From JAJFUE01 sp041687335 (GTDB lineage: Bacteria; Sumerlaeota; Sumerlaeia; MVZB01): 64,000 bases of DNA. The notes below the pieces were generated by a model. That model made no database searches. It was not told the DNA's origin and saw only the letters and a list, made by a program, of their open reading frames with translations. The translations under genes were made by a program, and so were the position numbers. The stretch is taken from assembly GCA_041687335.1 (NCBI GenBank), contig JAWLCE010000012.1, positions 46,889 through 110,888 of the forward strand. The letters are read 5' to 3'. Position 1 is the stretch's first letter, and each line of letters starts with the position of its first letter. Positions 1-9,089 of the stretch are shown here, one piece after another.

Positions 1-3000
1 GCGGCTTCCAGCAGGGTCTCGTAGACAAGCTGGGCCTGGTCGGGTTCATTGCGCTCATCATGCAGCGCGGCCAGCCCGAGCCAAGCCTGAATGGCCTCGG
101 TCAACCGACCCAGTCGGGCCAGCGCACGCGCCACCAGGTCACGCAGCAGGGCGTCATCGGAATAGATCATGACCCCGTCGTTGCCGAGCTCGAGCGCTTC
201 CTCGAGCCGGCCCGTTTCAAGCGCCTGACCGGTCGCCTGGCGATATTCATCACGGGCGATGGCATGGGCGCCGCGCTCGACGAGCACACGCAGCAGTGCG
301 ATGCGCAGCCGGTGGTCCTCGGGACGCACCTGTGCCAGACGATGGAGCGCCTGGAGCGCCCGGGCCGGCTCGCCCGCTTCGAGCCAGAGCCCGACCAGCT
401 CGCGGCCACGACCAAGCGCCGGCTCGACCTGTCCGACCTCGAGCAACAGGTCCACGATGCGTGTAACCAGCAGGGGCTGGTCGGGGCGCAGGTCCTCAAG
501 CCGGCGCAGGACGGCAAGTGCCTGATCGAGTCGACCGGCGCCGGCGTGGGCGTCAGCCAATTGCTCCATGACCTCGCCGAGGCCCTCCCAATCGCCGAGC
601 GAGCGGCGGGTTTCGATAAGCGCCAGCAGTGCCGCCTCATCGTGGGGATTGAACTCGAGCAGTCGCTTGAGCTGGGCGGCTGCCTCGAGATGGTTGCCGG
701 TGGCGGAGGCCAGTCGCGCCAGCTCGCGCCGCTGGCCGGCCGCCTCGGCCTGGTCGCCGCCGGCCTCGCAAAGTTCTGCCAGCCGCCGCCGCGCCTCGAT
801 GTTTGCGGGCTGGGTCTGCGTCAGGTGCTGATAGATCCGGATGGCGACTTCGGGACGGGCCTCGCGCTCGTGACGCGCCGCGAGGCCCAACCAGCAGACA
901 GCAGCCTTGGCCGGCTGGCCAAGCCGCTCCTGAATCTGCGCCAGGGCCTCGGGCAGGTCGAGCCGATCAGGCGCCAGCTCGACTGCCCGCGCGAGCAGCG
1001 GCTCCATTTCGGCCGGCCGCTCCAGGCGGTCGTGAATCTCGATGGCGCGCATGATGGCATCGAGCGCCTCTTCGTCGCGGCCCAGCCGCCGCAAAGCCGC
1101 CGCCGCGCCGCCCCAGTCCGCCGCCGCGTCGTCAACCAGCCCGGCCGCGCGGATCAGGGCCTCGGCACATTCGGCATCCTGGCCGGATGTTTCCAGAATC
1201 GCGGCCAGCTCTCGCCAGAGGGTGGCGGCGGCGGGCGCATCGCCCGCTTGCTCGAGCAGCGCCGCCCGCCGGCGCAGAAACTCCGGCTCGCCCGGGTATA
1301 GCTCCTGCAGGCGCGCCAGGATGCGCAGTGCTTCATCGGCGCGGCCTAGCTCTTCACGCCAGCGCGTGGCCAATTCCACGAAGATTGCGCGCGCCTCGTC
1401 CTGCTGGCCCAGCTCGTGCAGCATGTCGGCCAGCCGCTCGCGCAGGGCCAGGTCATCGGGATCAAGTTCGGCCAGGCGGCGCCACTGGGCGAGGGCCTCC
1501 GGGCCACGGCCCAGCCGCTCGAGCAGTTCAGCGAGCCGACGTATGGTCACGGCGGCCTCGGCCCAGCGGCCCAGCCGCGCCTGGAGGCGCCCCAGCGCCG
1601 CGAGCAGCTCATCGTCTTCGGGAGCCAACTCGAGCGCCTCGCTCAGGTGCCGCTCGGCTTCCTCAGGATGATTCGCCTCGGCATCGGCCGCCAGCCAGCG
1701 CAAGTCCTCAAGGGCCGACGCGGGACGCGACAGTTCTCGGGCGGCCTCGATGCGGCCGCGGCGCATGTGGGTGGAATCAGGTGTCAGAGCGAGGCCGGCT
1801 TCGGCCGCCTGGAGGACAACATCCCACAAGCCGGCAGCCCTTGCGTCATCCAGCAACCCACTCCACAAGCCCGGGGCGAGGTCGACCATGCCACGGTCGG
1901 TGAGGAGACGGGCACACTCCAGCCGCCAAGGCCACTGCTCGCGCAGCAGCGGCATCGCATCGGCGAGCGCCGTAGCCAGCGTGTCGCGGTCGTCGCGGTC
2001 AGCGGCCCAGGCCACCAGCTCAAGCCAATGGCGGGCCGCCTCGGCCGGGTCGCTGCCCTCGGCCGAATAAAAGTGCGCCAGCCGCAGGCGCGCGGCAGGG
2101 TCCTCGGGGCGCAGCCGGACCAGTTTCTGCAATACGCCGGCGGCGTGGGCCCGCTCGCAAAGCGACTCGTAGATCGCCAGCACGGCGGAGAATATTTCCG
2201 CGGCTTCGTCCAAGCGACCCTGATCTTCGAGCAGGCGGGCCAGCCGCTCGATGCGCTGGGGATCGGCGGGGCTGAGTTCACTGGCGCGGCGGAGATAACT
2301 TTCGGCCTGATCGAGCCGTCCCGCCGCGAGCGCCTGCTCGCCGAGCGCCTCCAATTCGCCGCAGGCCTCGCCGGTTTCGCCAAGCGCCACCAGGGACTCG
2401 ACCAGCAGGTCGCGCGCGGGGGTGAAGTCGGGATGAAACGCCGTGATCCGGCGGCAGAGCGTGACCGACTCGGCCGGTGCGCCGCTGGCGCGAGCAAGCT
2501 CATAATATTGACTCGCGGCGGCCTCGACATCCCCCCGGGCTTCCAGGCACTCGGCCAGTCGGGCCGCGAGATCGCCGCGATCGGGCGCCAGTGCGACCAA
2601 GTGCCGGATCGCCGCCAGCTCCAGCTCGCAATCGCCGGCCGAACGGCCAAGCGCAACGAGGCGTTCGTAGCAACCCGCGGCGGCCTCGGGTCGGCCGGCG
2701 CGCTCGGCGCAGGCGGCGGATTTTTCAAGCAGCCGGCGGTCCTGCGGAAGCTGCGCCAGCGCCAGCTCCAGCAAGGGGAGGGCTTCATCGACTTCGCCGG
2801 CGTGAGCTTTGACATCAGCCAGCTGTTCGTAAACAGCGGCAGCGGCGGCGGGCTGATCGGCGGCGGCCAGCAGTTGCGCCTGCTCGCGGCGCAGGTCCTC
2901 GCGGTCGGGGCAAAGCACGAGCAGCCGCTCGATCGCCGCCAGCTGCAGCGCAGCGTCACCGCTGGATCGCCCGAGGATGACAAGGCGTTCATGACATCCC

Positions 3001-4865
3001 GCGGCGGCCTCGAGTCGGCCGGCGCGCTCGGCGCAGGCGGCGGATTTTTCAAGCAGCCGGCGGTCCTGTGGAAGCTGCGCCAGCGCCAGCTCCAGAAGGT
3101 CAAATGCCTCGTCCATATCGCCGGCGTCAAGTTTTTCATCGGCCAGCTGTTCATAGGTGGCGGCGGCGGCGGCGGGCTGATCGGCGGCGGCCAGCAGTTG
3201 CGCCTGTTCGCGGCGCAGGTCCTCGCGGTCGGGGCAAAGTGCGAGCAGTTGCTGAACCAGGTCCTGACGCGTCGATGGATCGGCCGCAACAGCCAACATG
3301 TGTTCAAGATGGCCTGCGGCTTCCTCGCGCTCGTCGGCGGCGATCAGCATGCGGACAAGCTGCCCCTGCCAGCCACCTTCGGCCGGATAATGCTCGACTG
3401 CGAATCGCCAGGCCGCCAGTGCTGCGGGGTCCTCGAGCTGCGCATCGAAACTCGCCAGCCAGCGCTCGACAAGGCGGCGGGCGGCCTCGGCGCCCTTGTC
3501 GGCCAGCGTGGTGCGGGCTGCCACCTCGAGCAGTTCACGGTCGGCCAGCGTTAACTCACCGTTACCGGCATCGCAGCGGGCCAGGCGCAGCTCGGCCTGC
3601 TGGCGTCGCAGCGAGGGGTCGTGCGGATCGAGGCGGCAGGCCTGGTCGAGCAATTCGTCAGTCAGCTCGGCCTCGCCGCGAGCGGCAGCCTGCGCTGCCA
3701 GATCACGATAAATTTCAAGCGCACGAGGATGGTCGCCGCACTCGACGGCCAACTCGGCGCGCAGACGAAGCCAGTCGGCGCGCGCCGGCTCGGCATCAAG
3801 CATGGCATCGAGCCGGCGGGCGGCCTCGGCCGGATCGCCGTCGCGCGCGAGCCGCTCGACCTGGCCCAGCCGCCGGGGGCGCGCCTCCTCGGCGCGACCG
3901 GTCTGCTCGAGCAGCAAGCAAAGTTCATCGTCGACCTCGAGATCGACCGGGCGCAGTTGGGCGAGCCGCTCCAGCGTCGCCAGCAGCGACTCGATCTGGC
4001 CCGCCTCGCGGTGGATCGTGGCCAACCGCTTGAGCAGGGACAGCAGCTCGGACATCGAACCGGACTGCTCATGAAGGTTGGCCAGCTCCTCAATCAATTC
4101 CGCGTCGGTGGGCGCCAGGCGGGCAGCTTCATCAAGCGCGGCGAGCGCCTCGGCGGTGAGCCCCTGGCGACGACAGCGGGCGGCCTTGCGGCCGAGCGCA
4201 TCGGCGAGCGCCTCGGAGCGGCCGGCGAGGCGGGCCAGCTCGATTTCCCGCTCAACCAGTTCCTCCGCCTCGGGATAAACCTCGAGCAGGCGAGCGAGCA
4301 GCGGACCGGCCTCATCGAGACGCTTTTCCCGGATGAGCGTGTCAAAAACCTCGATGCGCTGCTCAAGCGCGCGGCCGTGCAGACCTTCGGCCTCGCTGAC
4401 CTGCGCCGAAAACATGCGCAGGCGCAGGCTGTGGGGGTCCAGTTCGAGGGCGGAATTGATCAATGCGCGCGCGGCGGGCAGATCGCCCCGATTCAGCGCC
4501 TCGACCGCCTGATCGACGTATTGCGTGCCGAGCCGCTGAAAGAGTTCCATGTCGACGGGCAGATTCATGCGTTCGGCCAGGTCGAGCGCTGCCTCGATCG
4601 GCGCGAGTTGGCGATGCAGCCCCCAGAGCTCGACAAGCGGTCCGCCCTTGAAACAGGCGCAGTGCTTCATCATGCATTTGTAGGTGCGGGAGGGGACGTG
4701 GATGATCAGCGAGCGGACGGCACGCTCGCGGTGGACGGGGCAGAAGCACTTGATGGAGTCGTCGCCGGAAAGGATTTTATCCGGATGATAATCGAGCAAC
4801 CGGACAAAGGCCGGAGGATCAACCAGGCCGTTAATCTGACTGAGAATCGATTGTAGATTGGACAT
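1..4865 (-). CDS. Giant TPR protein with N-terminal CHC2-like zinc finger (partial, 3' end outside window)
   Basis: The reverse strand is open from the ATG at 4865 to the left edge, giving 1,621 codons without a stop; the C-terminus is missing. Residues 40-80 read like a DnaG-type CHC2 zinc finger: Cys42-Pro-Val-His45, then Tyr-Lys-Cys64, Cys69 and Cys71, followed by a GGPLVEL segment resembling the GGD region after the last primase zinc ligand. From about residue 100 onward the protein is continuous degenerate 34-residue helical repeats rich in Ala, Leu, Glu and Arg, typical of a TPR solenoid. No primase TOPRIM, kinase or transmembrane domain is visible in the part seen. CHC2 fingers bind nucleic acid in primases; a TPR solenoid binds proteins, so a scaffold with a nucleic-acid-facing head is an inference. 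No clear Shine-Dalgarno precedes 4865. It follows pilQ on the same strand but a terminator separates them. Confidence is high for the gene, low for its role. Confidence 0.85.
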   Translation of the reverse strand, partial: MSNLQSILSQINGLVDPPAFVRLLDYHPDKILSGDDSIKCFCPVHRERAVRSLIIHVPSRTYKCMMKHCACFKGGPLVELWGLHRQLAPIEAALDLAERMNLPVDMELFQRLGTQYVDQAVEALNRGDLPAARALINSALELDPHSLRLRMFSAQVSEAEGLHGRALEQRIEVFDTLIREKRLDEAGPLLARLLEVYPEAEELVEREIELARLAGRSEALADALGRKAARCRRQGLTAEALAALDEAARLAPTDAELIEELANLHEQSGSMSELLSLLKRLATIHREAGQIESLLATLERLAQLRPVDLEVDDELCLLLEQTGRAEEARPRRLGQVERLARDGDPAEAARRLDAMLDAEPARADWLRLRAELAVECGDHPRALEIYRDLAAQAAARGEAELTDELLDQACRLDPHDPSLRRQQAELRLARCDAGNGELTLADRELLEVAARTTLADKGAEAARRLVERWLASFDAQLEDPAALAAWRFAVEHYPAEGGWQGQLVRMLIAADEREEAAGHLEHMLAVAADPSTRQDLVQQLLALCPDREDLRREQAQLLAAADQPAAAAATYEQLADEKLDAGDMDEAFDLLELALAQLPQDRRLLEKSAACAERAGRLEAAAGCHERLVILGRSSGDAALQLAAIERLLVLCPDREDLRREQAQLLAAADQPAAAAAVYEQLADVKAHAGEVDEALPLLELALAQLPQDRRLLEKSAACAERAGRPEAAAGCYERLVALGRSAGDCELELAAIRHLVALAPDRGDLAARLAECLEARGDVEAAASQYYELARASGAPAESVTLCRRITAFHPDFTPARDLLVESLVALGETGEACGELEALGEQALAAGRLDQAESYLRRASELSPADPQRIERLARLLEDQGRLDEAAEIFSAVLAIYESLCERAHAAGVLQKLVRLRPEDPAARLRLAHFYSAEGSDPAEAARHWLELVAWAADRDDRDTLATALADAMPLLREQWPWRLECARLLTDRGMVDLAPGLWSGLLDDARAAGLWDVVLQAAEAGLALTPDSTHMRRGRIEAARELSRPASALEDLRWLAADAEANHPEEAERHLSEALELAPEDDELLAALGRLQARLGRWAEAAVTIRRLAELLERLGRGPEALAQWRRLAELDPDDLALRERLADMLHELGQQDEARAIFVELATRWREELGRADEALRILARLQELYPGEPEFLRRRAALLEQAGDAPAAATLWRELAAILETSGQDAECAEALIRAAGLVDDAAADWGGAAAALRRLGRDEEALDAIMRAIEIHDRLERPAEMEPLLARAVELAPDRLDLPEALAQIQERLGQPAKAAVCWLGLAARHEREARPEVAIRIYQHLTQTQPANIEARRRLAELCEAGGDQAEAAGQRRELARLASATGNHLEAAAQLKRLLEFNPHDEAALLALIETRRSLGDWEGLGEVMEQLADAHAGAGRLDQALAVLRRLEDLRPDQPLLVTRIVDLLLEVGQVEPALGRGRELVGLWLEAGEPARALQALHRLAQVRPEDHRLRIALLRVLVERGAHAIARDEYRQATGQALETGRLEEALELGNDGVMIYSDDALLRDLVARALARLGRLTEAIQAWLGLAALHDERNEPDQAQLVYETLLEA

Positions 4866-5020
4866 TGAATGAAAGCCCCGCCCTCGTCGCCACATTGCCG
4901 TTGCCGTTACCGCGCGATCATGCCCTCTCTCTTTTTCGACAAGGGCGCCCCCATTGATTAGGAAGAGATGAAGAAAGATTCAGAGGCAACCGACCCGTGG
5001 GCGGAGTGCTTAAAAATCAG

Positions 5021-5053
5021 GCGCGGGGCTCCCTGGGAGGAGGAGCCCCGCGC
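5021..5053 (-). terminator. Intrinsic terminator of the pil operon
   Basis: A perfect 12-bp inverted repeat (GCGCGGGGCTCC at 5021-5032, GGAGCCCCGCGC at 5042-5053) with a 9-nt loop lies 28 nt past the pilQ stop. Read on the minus strand it is followed by CTGATTTTTAAG, a short U-tract, so it should end transcription leftward from pilM-pilQ. Confidence 0.8.
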
Positions 5054-5081
5054 GGGATCGCTGGATGGCTGAAGCCGCGGC

Positions 5082-6629
5082 TTACTGAGAGACCTCGGAG
5101 TCCCGCTGGATCAGATCGTCCGTGGTGCTGACGTCATCCATGAAGTAATCGGGCTTGTTCCACTCCCGTTCGAGCTTGCCATGCAGATGGGTTTCCCATT
5201 TGCTCATCTCGGGGCGCTCCTCAATGATGGTGGGGGTCATCATCAACACCAATTCGGTGCGGCTCTGGGTGTTGGTCTTGTTCTTGAAGAGCCAGCCCAG
5301 CACCGGGACCCGGTGCAGCCAGGGCACGCCGGTGATGCCGTTGATGTTGTTGGTCTGGCGCAGGCCGCCGAGAACCACGGTGCTGCCGGTCTGGACGATG
5401 ACGTTGGTGCCGGCGGCGCGCTCATCCATGCGCGGGGGCGAGAGCGGATCGGCGGCGTTGACGCGGCCGCGATTGATCGCCTGCTCCAACTCAACCGTCA
5501 TCCGCACAAAACCATTGGGCGTGATGATCGGACGGACGGTGATCTTGATACCGGCATCGGCGAACTCGATCTGCTCGGATGTGCTGCCGCCGGCGACGAG
5601 CTGGGTGGCCGACCGGTAGGGGATGCGCTCAATGATATCGATGTTGGCCGAGACGTTGTTGAGGGTCGTGACGCGCGGATTGGCCAGAATCTCCACGATG
5701 TTCCGATTTTCGAGGAAATTGAAGGCGGCATTCAAGTTGTACTCGCCGCCGAAGATGCCGATCTGGTCGCCGAGGGCAAGCGCGGCGCCGTACTGGTCAA
5801 AACCCAGTCCCTCGTAGAGAACATTGGCCACGCGCAGGGGATCGTAACCCGGAGCCCCCACCTGACCGCCAGTATTGGCCTGCGACAGGGTCCACTCGGT
5901 GCCGAAGGACTGAAGGGCGTCAATATTGATGTCCACCAGCCGCGCCTCGATCTGAACCTGACGCTCGGGGATGTCGATCTTGTGGATCAGGTCGCGGATG
6001 ATCTCGATCTGGGGCGGCACGTCGGTGATGATGATCGAGTTGGACTCCTGGTTGGCGACCAGCCGGCCATGGTCCTCGCTGCTGAGGAAGGGCTGCATGG
6101 TCAGCTGGACGTCCTCGGCGCGGATCCAGTTGAGCTGGATGACCTCGGTGCGGGTCTCAACCAGCCGGCTGCTGATGCGGGTCTGGGGCACGATGCGGAA
6201 GATGCCGCTGGGGTCGACGACGATCGCGAGCCCGCGGGTCTTGAGCACCGAGTCCAGCGCGTCGCGCAGCCGCACGTTGCGCAGGCGCAGCGTGACGTTG
6301 CCGGTGATCTCGCCGGAGTCGAAGATGAAATTGATGTTGAGGCGCTCGCCGATGATGCGGATGACGTTGCGCAGGTCGGCATTTGAGAATTCCAGCGACT
6401 CGATCGGCGCCTCCAGCTTCTCGATGGCGGCCCGCGTCAGCAGGTCCTGCTCGGGCTCGCTGAAGGTCAACTCAATGCGCTCGGTGCCATTGGCTGCCGG
6501 CGCGACCACCTGGGTCGTCTGGGCTTGCGGCTCAAGCTGGACCGCTGCATCCTGTGCCGTCGCCGGCCATCCCAGGCCGACCGCCACCACGACGGCCAAA
6601 AGCCATCCCTTGCCTTTATTCCTGAACAT
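5082..6629 (-). CDS. pilQ: Type IV pilus secretin PilQ
   Basis: Outer-membrane secretin that forms the gated pore for type IV pili. The 515-residue product has a signal peptide (positive MFRNKGKGW then a hydrophobic stretch ending ATAQ), an STN/secretin short domain (about 75-160), secretin N-domains with the VANQESNSIIITD segment, and the C-terminal beta-domain with the VPVLGWLFKN and RTELVLMMTP motifs of secretins. It is shorter than proteobacterial PilQ (about 700 residues) and lacks visible AMIN domains. The ATG at 6629 is preferred over 6648-6650 because GGAAGGAG lies seven bases upstream. It is the last gene of the pilM-N-O-P-Q order. The C-terminus runs into acidic text (TTDDLIQRDSEVSQ). 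Confidence 0.93.
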   Translation of the reverse strand: MFRNKGKGWLLAVVVAVGLGWPATAQDAAVQLEPQAQTTQVVAPAANGTERIELTFSEPEQDLLTRAAIEKLEAPIESLEFSNADLRNVIRIIGERLNINFIFDSGEITGNVTLRLRNVRLRDALDSVLKTRGLAIVVDPSGIFRIVPQTRISSRLVETRTEVIQLNWIRAEDVQLTMQPFLSSEDHGRLVANQESNSIIITDVPPQIEIIRDLIHKIDIPERQVQIEARLVDINIDALQSFGTEWTLSQANTGGQVGAPGYDPLRVANVLYEGLGFDQYGAALALGDQIGIFGGEYNLNAAFNFLENRNIVEILANPRVTTLNNVSANIDIIERIPYRSATQLVAGGSTSEQIEFADAGIKITVRPIITPNGFVRMTVELEQAINRGRVNAADPLSPPRMDERAAGTNVIVQTGSTVVLGGLRQTNNINGITGVPWLHRVPVLGWLFKNKTNTQSRTELVLMMTPTIIEERPEMSKWETHLHGKLEREWNKPDYFMDDVSTTDDLIQRDSEVSQ

Positions 6630-6737
6630 CCCCAGTCTCCTTCCGCGCATGATGCCGGCGGGATTGACCCCTGGCCGTGCATGAGGTTTTGTGTTTCGCC
6701 GCCGTCCCGCACGGGCGGGCGCCGACGGTTGACTGAC

Positions 6738-7643
6738 TTACTTCAGGTCGTTGAGGACGACCTTGAATTCGAGATCGCGAATCCGGTAGACCACCGCGCG
6801 CTCGCCAATTTCAGCAACAGTGATCTCGGGGTAATTGGGCAGCGGCTGGCCGACGCGCAGCATATACTCGCCCACCAGGCACAGCCCGCTGCCGTCATGC
6901 TCGCGCAGCACGCCGCTGGTGTTGGTCTGCACCCACTGGGGCAGCTCGACGACCTCGCGGGCCGGCGAGGACTCCGACTGCAGCGCCAGCATCTTTTCGA
7001 CCTCGGCCTGCTGTTGCGCCTGGATCTGAGACAGGCGCTGGCGAACCAGCGGGGTGAAGCGCTGGTCGTTGAGGGCGATGATGCGGCCAAACAGGTCGAG
7101 CGCCTCGTCGATCTGGCCATCCTTGAGGTGATCCTCGGCCTGGGTCGAAAGCTCGCGGTAGATGGCGGCGCGGCGCACCCAGGGCACCACCATCGGGTCG
7201 TTCTTGTCGGCCGCGTCATAGATGAAGCGCGGCTGGTCGCCCAGCAGCTTGCGAATCTCCGGGTTCTGGAAGAGGTTGGTCGCGAGTGAGGATTGGGTCT
7301 CCTGGCTTTCCAGCCCCAGGCGCGGATCGCCCGGGCGCAGGCTGGGCATGCGCTCGCCGAGGGCATCGATCGCCAAGAGCATCTTGCTGGTCGCAGACTC
7401 CTGCTCGCCGAAGCCGCGGGTGACGCCCAGTTCGGGATCGGCCGTGGCGGCGAGGCCCTCGGCAGCAGGCTCGGCCTGGGGCTCCAGCGCCACCGCCGGC
7501 ACGGCTGGTTGCTCGCTGGCCGGGGCGATCAGACGCGCCACCGCGCGCCAGGGCGATTCGGCGCGGGCCGGCGCGACCATGGCCGGCAGCACGGCCAAGG
7601 CCAGCGCCAGCGCCCATTTATGTGATTGATCGATGCTCGACAT
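6738..7643 (-). CDS. Periplasmic PilP-position protein
   Basis: A 301-residue exported protein between pilO and pilQ. An N-terminal signal peptide (hydrophobic ALALALAVLPAMVAPARA) is followed by a low-complexity Ala/Pro/Glu linker, a helical middle (about 90-230) and a short C-terminal beta-rich module ending in EITVAEIGERAVVYRIRD, which looks like the homology-region domain of PilP/GspC proteins that contacts the secretin. Position and topology make it the likely PilP counterpart, the periplasmic link between the PilMNO platform and PilQ, but it is longer than PilP (about 180 residues), lacks a lipobox, and overall similarity cannot be judged by eye. A good RBS (AAGGAG) precedes the ATG. Confidence 0.65.
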   Translation of the reverse strand: MSSIDQSHKWALALALAVLPAMVAPARAESPWRAVARLIAPASEQPAVPAVALEPQAEPAAEGLAATADPELGVTRGFGEQESATSKMLLAIDALGERMPSLRPGDPRLGLESQETQSSLATNLFQNPEIRKLLGDQPRFIYDAADKNDPMVVPWVRRAAIYRELSTQAEDHLKDGQIDEALDLFGRIIALNDQRFTPLVRQRLSQIQAQQQAEVEKMLALQSESSPAREVVELPQWVQTNTSGVLREHDGSGLCLVGEYMLRVGQPLPNYPEITVAEIGERAVVYRIRDLEFKVVLNDLK

Positions 7644-7662
7644 CTTCCCGCTCCTTGCTTGC

Positions 7663-8217
7663 TTAGGGATTGAACATGAAGGTCGTCACGCTGATGGCGA
7701 ACGGATGGATCGACGGGCGATTCGGGTTGTTGGTGATGCGCAGGTCGCGCAGCCGCATGAAACGCTCGGGATTCTGCTCGATCAGCGTGAGGAACTGGCC
7801 GATGGCATGGTAATGGCCCAGCGCCTCGACCTCGTATGGAATCTCGGTGTAAAGCGCGCGCCGCTGGGTGTTGGCCGGTGCGACCTTCTCCTGGACGATG
7901 CCGGTGGTGCTCAACGAGGTCAGCAGGGCGTTGAGGAAACCCGGGGCATCGGGGCTCGACGGCAGCCGCTGGGTCACCTTGTTGATCATCTCGACCTGGC
8001 GCTCCAGCTCTTCCTTCTGCGCGACCAACTCCTGGATCTGAGCCAAGTCCTTCTTGAGGACCGGGATTTTCTGCGCGAGCTCGGTACGCTGGCGCTCATT
8101 GGCGGCGATCATGCCGCGACCGAACATGAAGTGGAAATATCCGACCAGGACCAGGCCGATGACGCCGAGGAAGGCGCTCAGCAGGAGCCCGGATTTTTGT
8201 GCATCGCTCAGTGTCAT
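7663..8217 (-). CDS. pilO: Type IV pilus inner-membrane protein PilO
   Basis: A 184-residue bitopic protein: short cytoplasmic N-terminus, one transmembrane helix (about 9-30), a coiled coil rich in Lys/Glu/Gln (about 38-80), then a ferredoxin-like periplasmic domain containing PYEVEALGHYHAIGQFL, a segment typical of PilO. It pairs with PilN to form the inner-membrane alignment complex. GGGAG lies about seven bases before the ATG; the stop is 19 nt from the next gene, as expected in a single operon. Confidence 0.9.
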   Translation of the reverse strand: MTLSDAQKSGLLLSAFLGVIGLVLVGYFHFMFGRGMIAANERQRTELAQKIPVLKKDLAQIQELVAQKEELERQVEMINKVTQRLPSSPDAPGFLNALLTSLSTTGIVQEKVAPANTQRRALYTEIPYEVEALGHYHAIGQFLTLIEQNPERFMRLRDLRITNNPNRPSIHPFAISVTTFMFNP

Positions 8218-8256
8218 GTTGCTTCTCCCGCGTCTGTCATCATCTGGGGTGGCGGC

Positions 8257-9066
8257 TTAGCGGCCGGCGCTGGCGACCTGACGCCCCTCGGGTTTGTTGC
8301 TTTGTTCCTCGCCCATCGGCAGGGTGGTCAGCCGGAAGATGAACTTGTTGACCCCCACGCCCTCATAGACCTCACCCTTGATCTCCTCGAACTCCATCTC
8401 GCGATGGAAGCCATCCATGAACCGCTGGGGCTGGCCCTGGGTGTCGACCATCTGGTAGTCGATCATGGAACGGTAGAAGGCCATCACGTTGTCGAATTGC
8501 TCGATGTGGTCCTCGCCGGTGGCCAGGCCCGTCAGGACGAGCCGGTAGCGGATCACAGGGCGCCGAACCGGCGCCGGCTGGGGACCCTTGTTCTTGTCGG
8601 TCGACTTGCGCCAATTTTCGATCGCCTGCTTGGAGGCCTCAGTCTCGACCTCTTCCACCATCTCGGCGATGCGGATCTCGTCGAGGAAGACGTTGTTGGG
8701 GGTCAGGCTGGCCAGCATGTTGATCTTCTGGCTCCAGAGGATGCGGTCGGGCGGATCGAGCGAGCGCAGCACATCCATCTGATTGGCAACGACCTCGCGG
8801 AACCTGCTGACCTCCGCGGCCTCGTTGGTCTGCAGGGAAATCTTGCGCTCCAGCTCGGCGTGCTCGGCGACCGCGGCCTTGAGCTCCCGCTTGGAGCGGT
8901 CAACCTGGCTCCACATCCGCCAGGCGAGCGTGCCGTCCAGGGTGAGGAATGCCAGCGCGACGAAGACCACAAGCGCGGCGCCCGCCCGACCGGTGGCGGC
9001 GCCCGGGGTGGCGCCGCGGCGGGCCTTCTTTTGCTGCGTGCTATCGAGCAGGTTGATCCTGATCAT
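8257..9066 (-). CDS. pilN: Type IV pilus assembly protein PilN
   Basis: A 269-residue protein starting MIRINLLD, the conserved cytoplasmic tail of PilN that docks into the groove of PilM. One transmembrane helix follows (about 28-50), then a coiled coil and a periplasmic domain with the LTPNNVFLDEI segment characteristic of PilN/GspL C-terminal domains. The periplasmic domain contains an extra charged stretch (about 130-165, with EVETEASKQ and STDKNKGPQP) and is longer than E. coli or Pseudomonas PilN (about 195 residues). AAGGA precedes the ATG; it sits 23 nt downstream of pilM. Confidence 0.9.
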   Translation of the reverse strand: MIRINLLDSTQQKKARRGATPGAATGRAGAALVVFVALAFLTLDGTLAWRMWSQVDRSKRELKAAVAEHAELERKISLQTNEAAEVSRFREVVANQMDVLRSLDPPDRILWSQKINMLASLTPNNVFLDEIRIAEMVEEVETEASKQAIENWRKSTDKNKGPQPAPVRRPVIRYRLVLTGLATGEDHIEQFDNVMAFYRSMIDYQMVDTQGQPQRFMDGFHREMEFEEIKGEVYEGVGVNKFIFRLTTLPMGEEQSNKPEGRQVASAGR

Positions 9067-9089
9067 GGTGATGCTTCCTTTTCAGTCGC

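Noticed and set aside
60..4856. Long open frames on the plus strand over the TPR gene (including 1416-3554 and 3621-4856)
   Set aside because: They share codon boundaries with the minus-strand TPR frame and give Gln/Gly/Leu-rich text without domains; this is a mirror effect of GC-rich coding DNA.
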